A DNA stretch of 6,908 nt from the NCBI GenBank assembly GCA_021778815.1, contig JAJYBW010000183.1, positions 1 to 6,908 on the forward strand, written 5' to 3'. The translations under genes and the position numbers were made by a program. Shown here piece by piece: positions 6,237-6,908 of this stretch. Source of the stretch: Acidobacteriota bacterium. GTDB taxonomy: Bacteria; Acidobacteriota; Terriglobia; Terriglobales; Acidobacteriaceae. Under the pieces are notes generated by a model. That model was not told where the DNA came from. It made no database searches and saw only the letters and a list, made by a program, of their open reading frames with translations. Position 1 is the stretch's first letter. The number at the start of each line of letters is the position of its first letter.

Positions 6237-6908
6237 TCACTTCTGGTGAGCTTCGATCAGCCGCTGATATAGCTGGATGGTCTGGTCGGCGATGGCAGAC
6301 CAGGCAAACTTTTCTTCCACGCGCCTGCGACCGGCTTCGCCAAATTGACTGCATTTCTCCGGATCGTTCAACAGGCCAGAAATCTTTTCGGCCAGATCGC
6401 GTGCAAATTGGTCTGGGTTCGACGGAAATCCAGTTGCGGGATCGGATTCGAACGGCACCAGGGAACCGGTCTCACCATCCACCACAACTTCAAGAATTCC
6501 TCCGGTGGCGCTGGCGACTACAGGGGCGTGGCACGCCATCGCTTCCAGATTGATAATGCCGAATGGTTCGTAGACAGATGGACAGCAGAACACGCGCGCG
6601 TGACTGTAGAGCTGAATCACTTCCGGCTTGGTCACCATCTTTTCAATCCACACCACGTACGGATGGGTGGCCTTGGCCTCGGCAACTTTCTCGCGCATCT
6701 CGGCGGCGATCTCGGGCGTGTCTGGCGCACCGGCGCACAGAACCACCTGGGTGTCGCGCGGCAAGTAGCGGATCGCCTCTACAAGGTGCGTAACACCCTT
6801 CTGTCGCGTGATGCGGCCGACAAATAAAACATACGGCCGCGAAGGATCGACGCCATATTGGGTCAGCGCGCTCGTGTCGCTGGTCTGGTCATATTCGGCG
6901 AGGTCGAT
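6237..6908 (-). CDS. glgA: Glycogen synthase, GT4 (actinobacterial) type, C-terminal part (5' end off window)
   Basis: The visible 223 residues are the C-terminal Rossmann domain of a GT-B glycosyltransferase; the N-terminal half lies beyond the right edge. Signatures include LFVGRITRQKG (28-38 of the visible part), with the donor-phosphate-binding R32 and K37, then CAGAPDTPEI (58-67), and CPSVYEPFGIINLEAMAC (109-126), containing the E114-x7-E122 motif of retaining GT4 enzymes. These strings closely resemble the Corynebacterium-type glycogen synthase family. That family uses ADP-glucose to build alpha-1,4-glucan or, in actinobacteria (GlgM), to make maltose-1-phosphate with glucose-1-phosphate as acceptor. 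The protein is cytoplasmic. The stop is TGA at 6239-6237, 17 bases from the convergent permease stop. A sucrose synthase-like or other GT4 enzyme is a less likely alternative. Confidence 0.85.
   Translation of the reverse strand: MDLAEYDQTSDTSALTQYGVDPSRPYVLFVGRITRQKGVTHLVEAIRYLPRDTQVVLCAGAPDTPEIAAEMREKVAEAKATHPYVVWIEKMVTKPEVIQLYSHARVFCCPSVYEPFGIINLEAMACHAPVVASATGGILEVVVDGETGSLVPFESDPATGFPSNPDQFARDLAEKISGLLNDPEKCSQFGEAGRRRVEEKFAWSAIADQTIQLYQRLIEAHQK

Overview
The window is an ordinary-looking chromosomal segment of a moderately GC-rich bacterium (high fifties percent GC, judged by eye). It is densely coded, with short intergenic gaps and no rRNA, tRNA, CRISPR array, insertion sequence or phage gene that I can see. 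The mix suggests an Acidobacteriota (Terriglobia-like) genome: a single RNase J, a GT4-type glycogen synthase, a cytoplasmic CxxC peroxidase-like protein, and a secreted beta-sandwich plus multi-TM sensor of a kind I associate with that phylum. This assignment is an inference from protein character, not from a marker gene.

Layout, left to right. Positions 1-1142 (minus) hold the first 380 codons of a membrane sensor-like protein with a signal peptide; its C-terminal output domain lies off the left edge. Positions 1281-1742 (minus) hold a carboxymuconolactone decarboxylase/AhpD-family protein. The 138-base gap between these two carries an extended -10 promoter-like element beside a perfect 13-base inverted repeat. 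A divergent 127-base intergenic region (1743-1869) separates the minus-strand pair from three plus-strand genes: ribonuclease J (1870-3531), a membrane-anchored alpha/beta hydrolase (3568-4740) and a 12-TM APC-superfamily amino acid permease (4795-6219). These are 36 and 54 bases apart with no terminator between them, so they may be co-transcribed. The last gene (6237-6908, minus, 5' end beyond the window) is the C-terminal half of a GT4 glycogen synthase. It converges on the permease with only 17 bases between stop codons, and a 7-bp stem-loop spans the permease stop.

Functionally, RNase J is the central RNA-processing and decay nuclease. The hydrolase and permease have no evident mechanistic link to it beyond position. 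Glycogen synthase belongs to storage metabolism, and the AhpD-like protein probably to peroxide or organic-hydroperoxide handling. I found no convincing sign of a previously undescribed system. The points most worth a second look are the sensor and its promoter/operator architecture, the missing Shine-Dalgarno sequence ahead of rnj, the atypical nucleophile elbow of the hydrolase, and the GT4 (rather than GT5) glycogen synthase.
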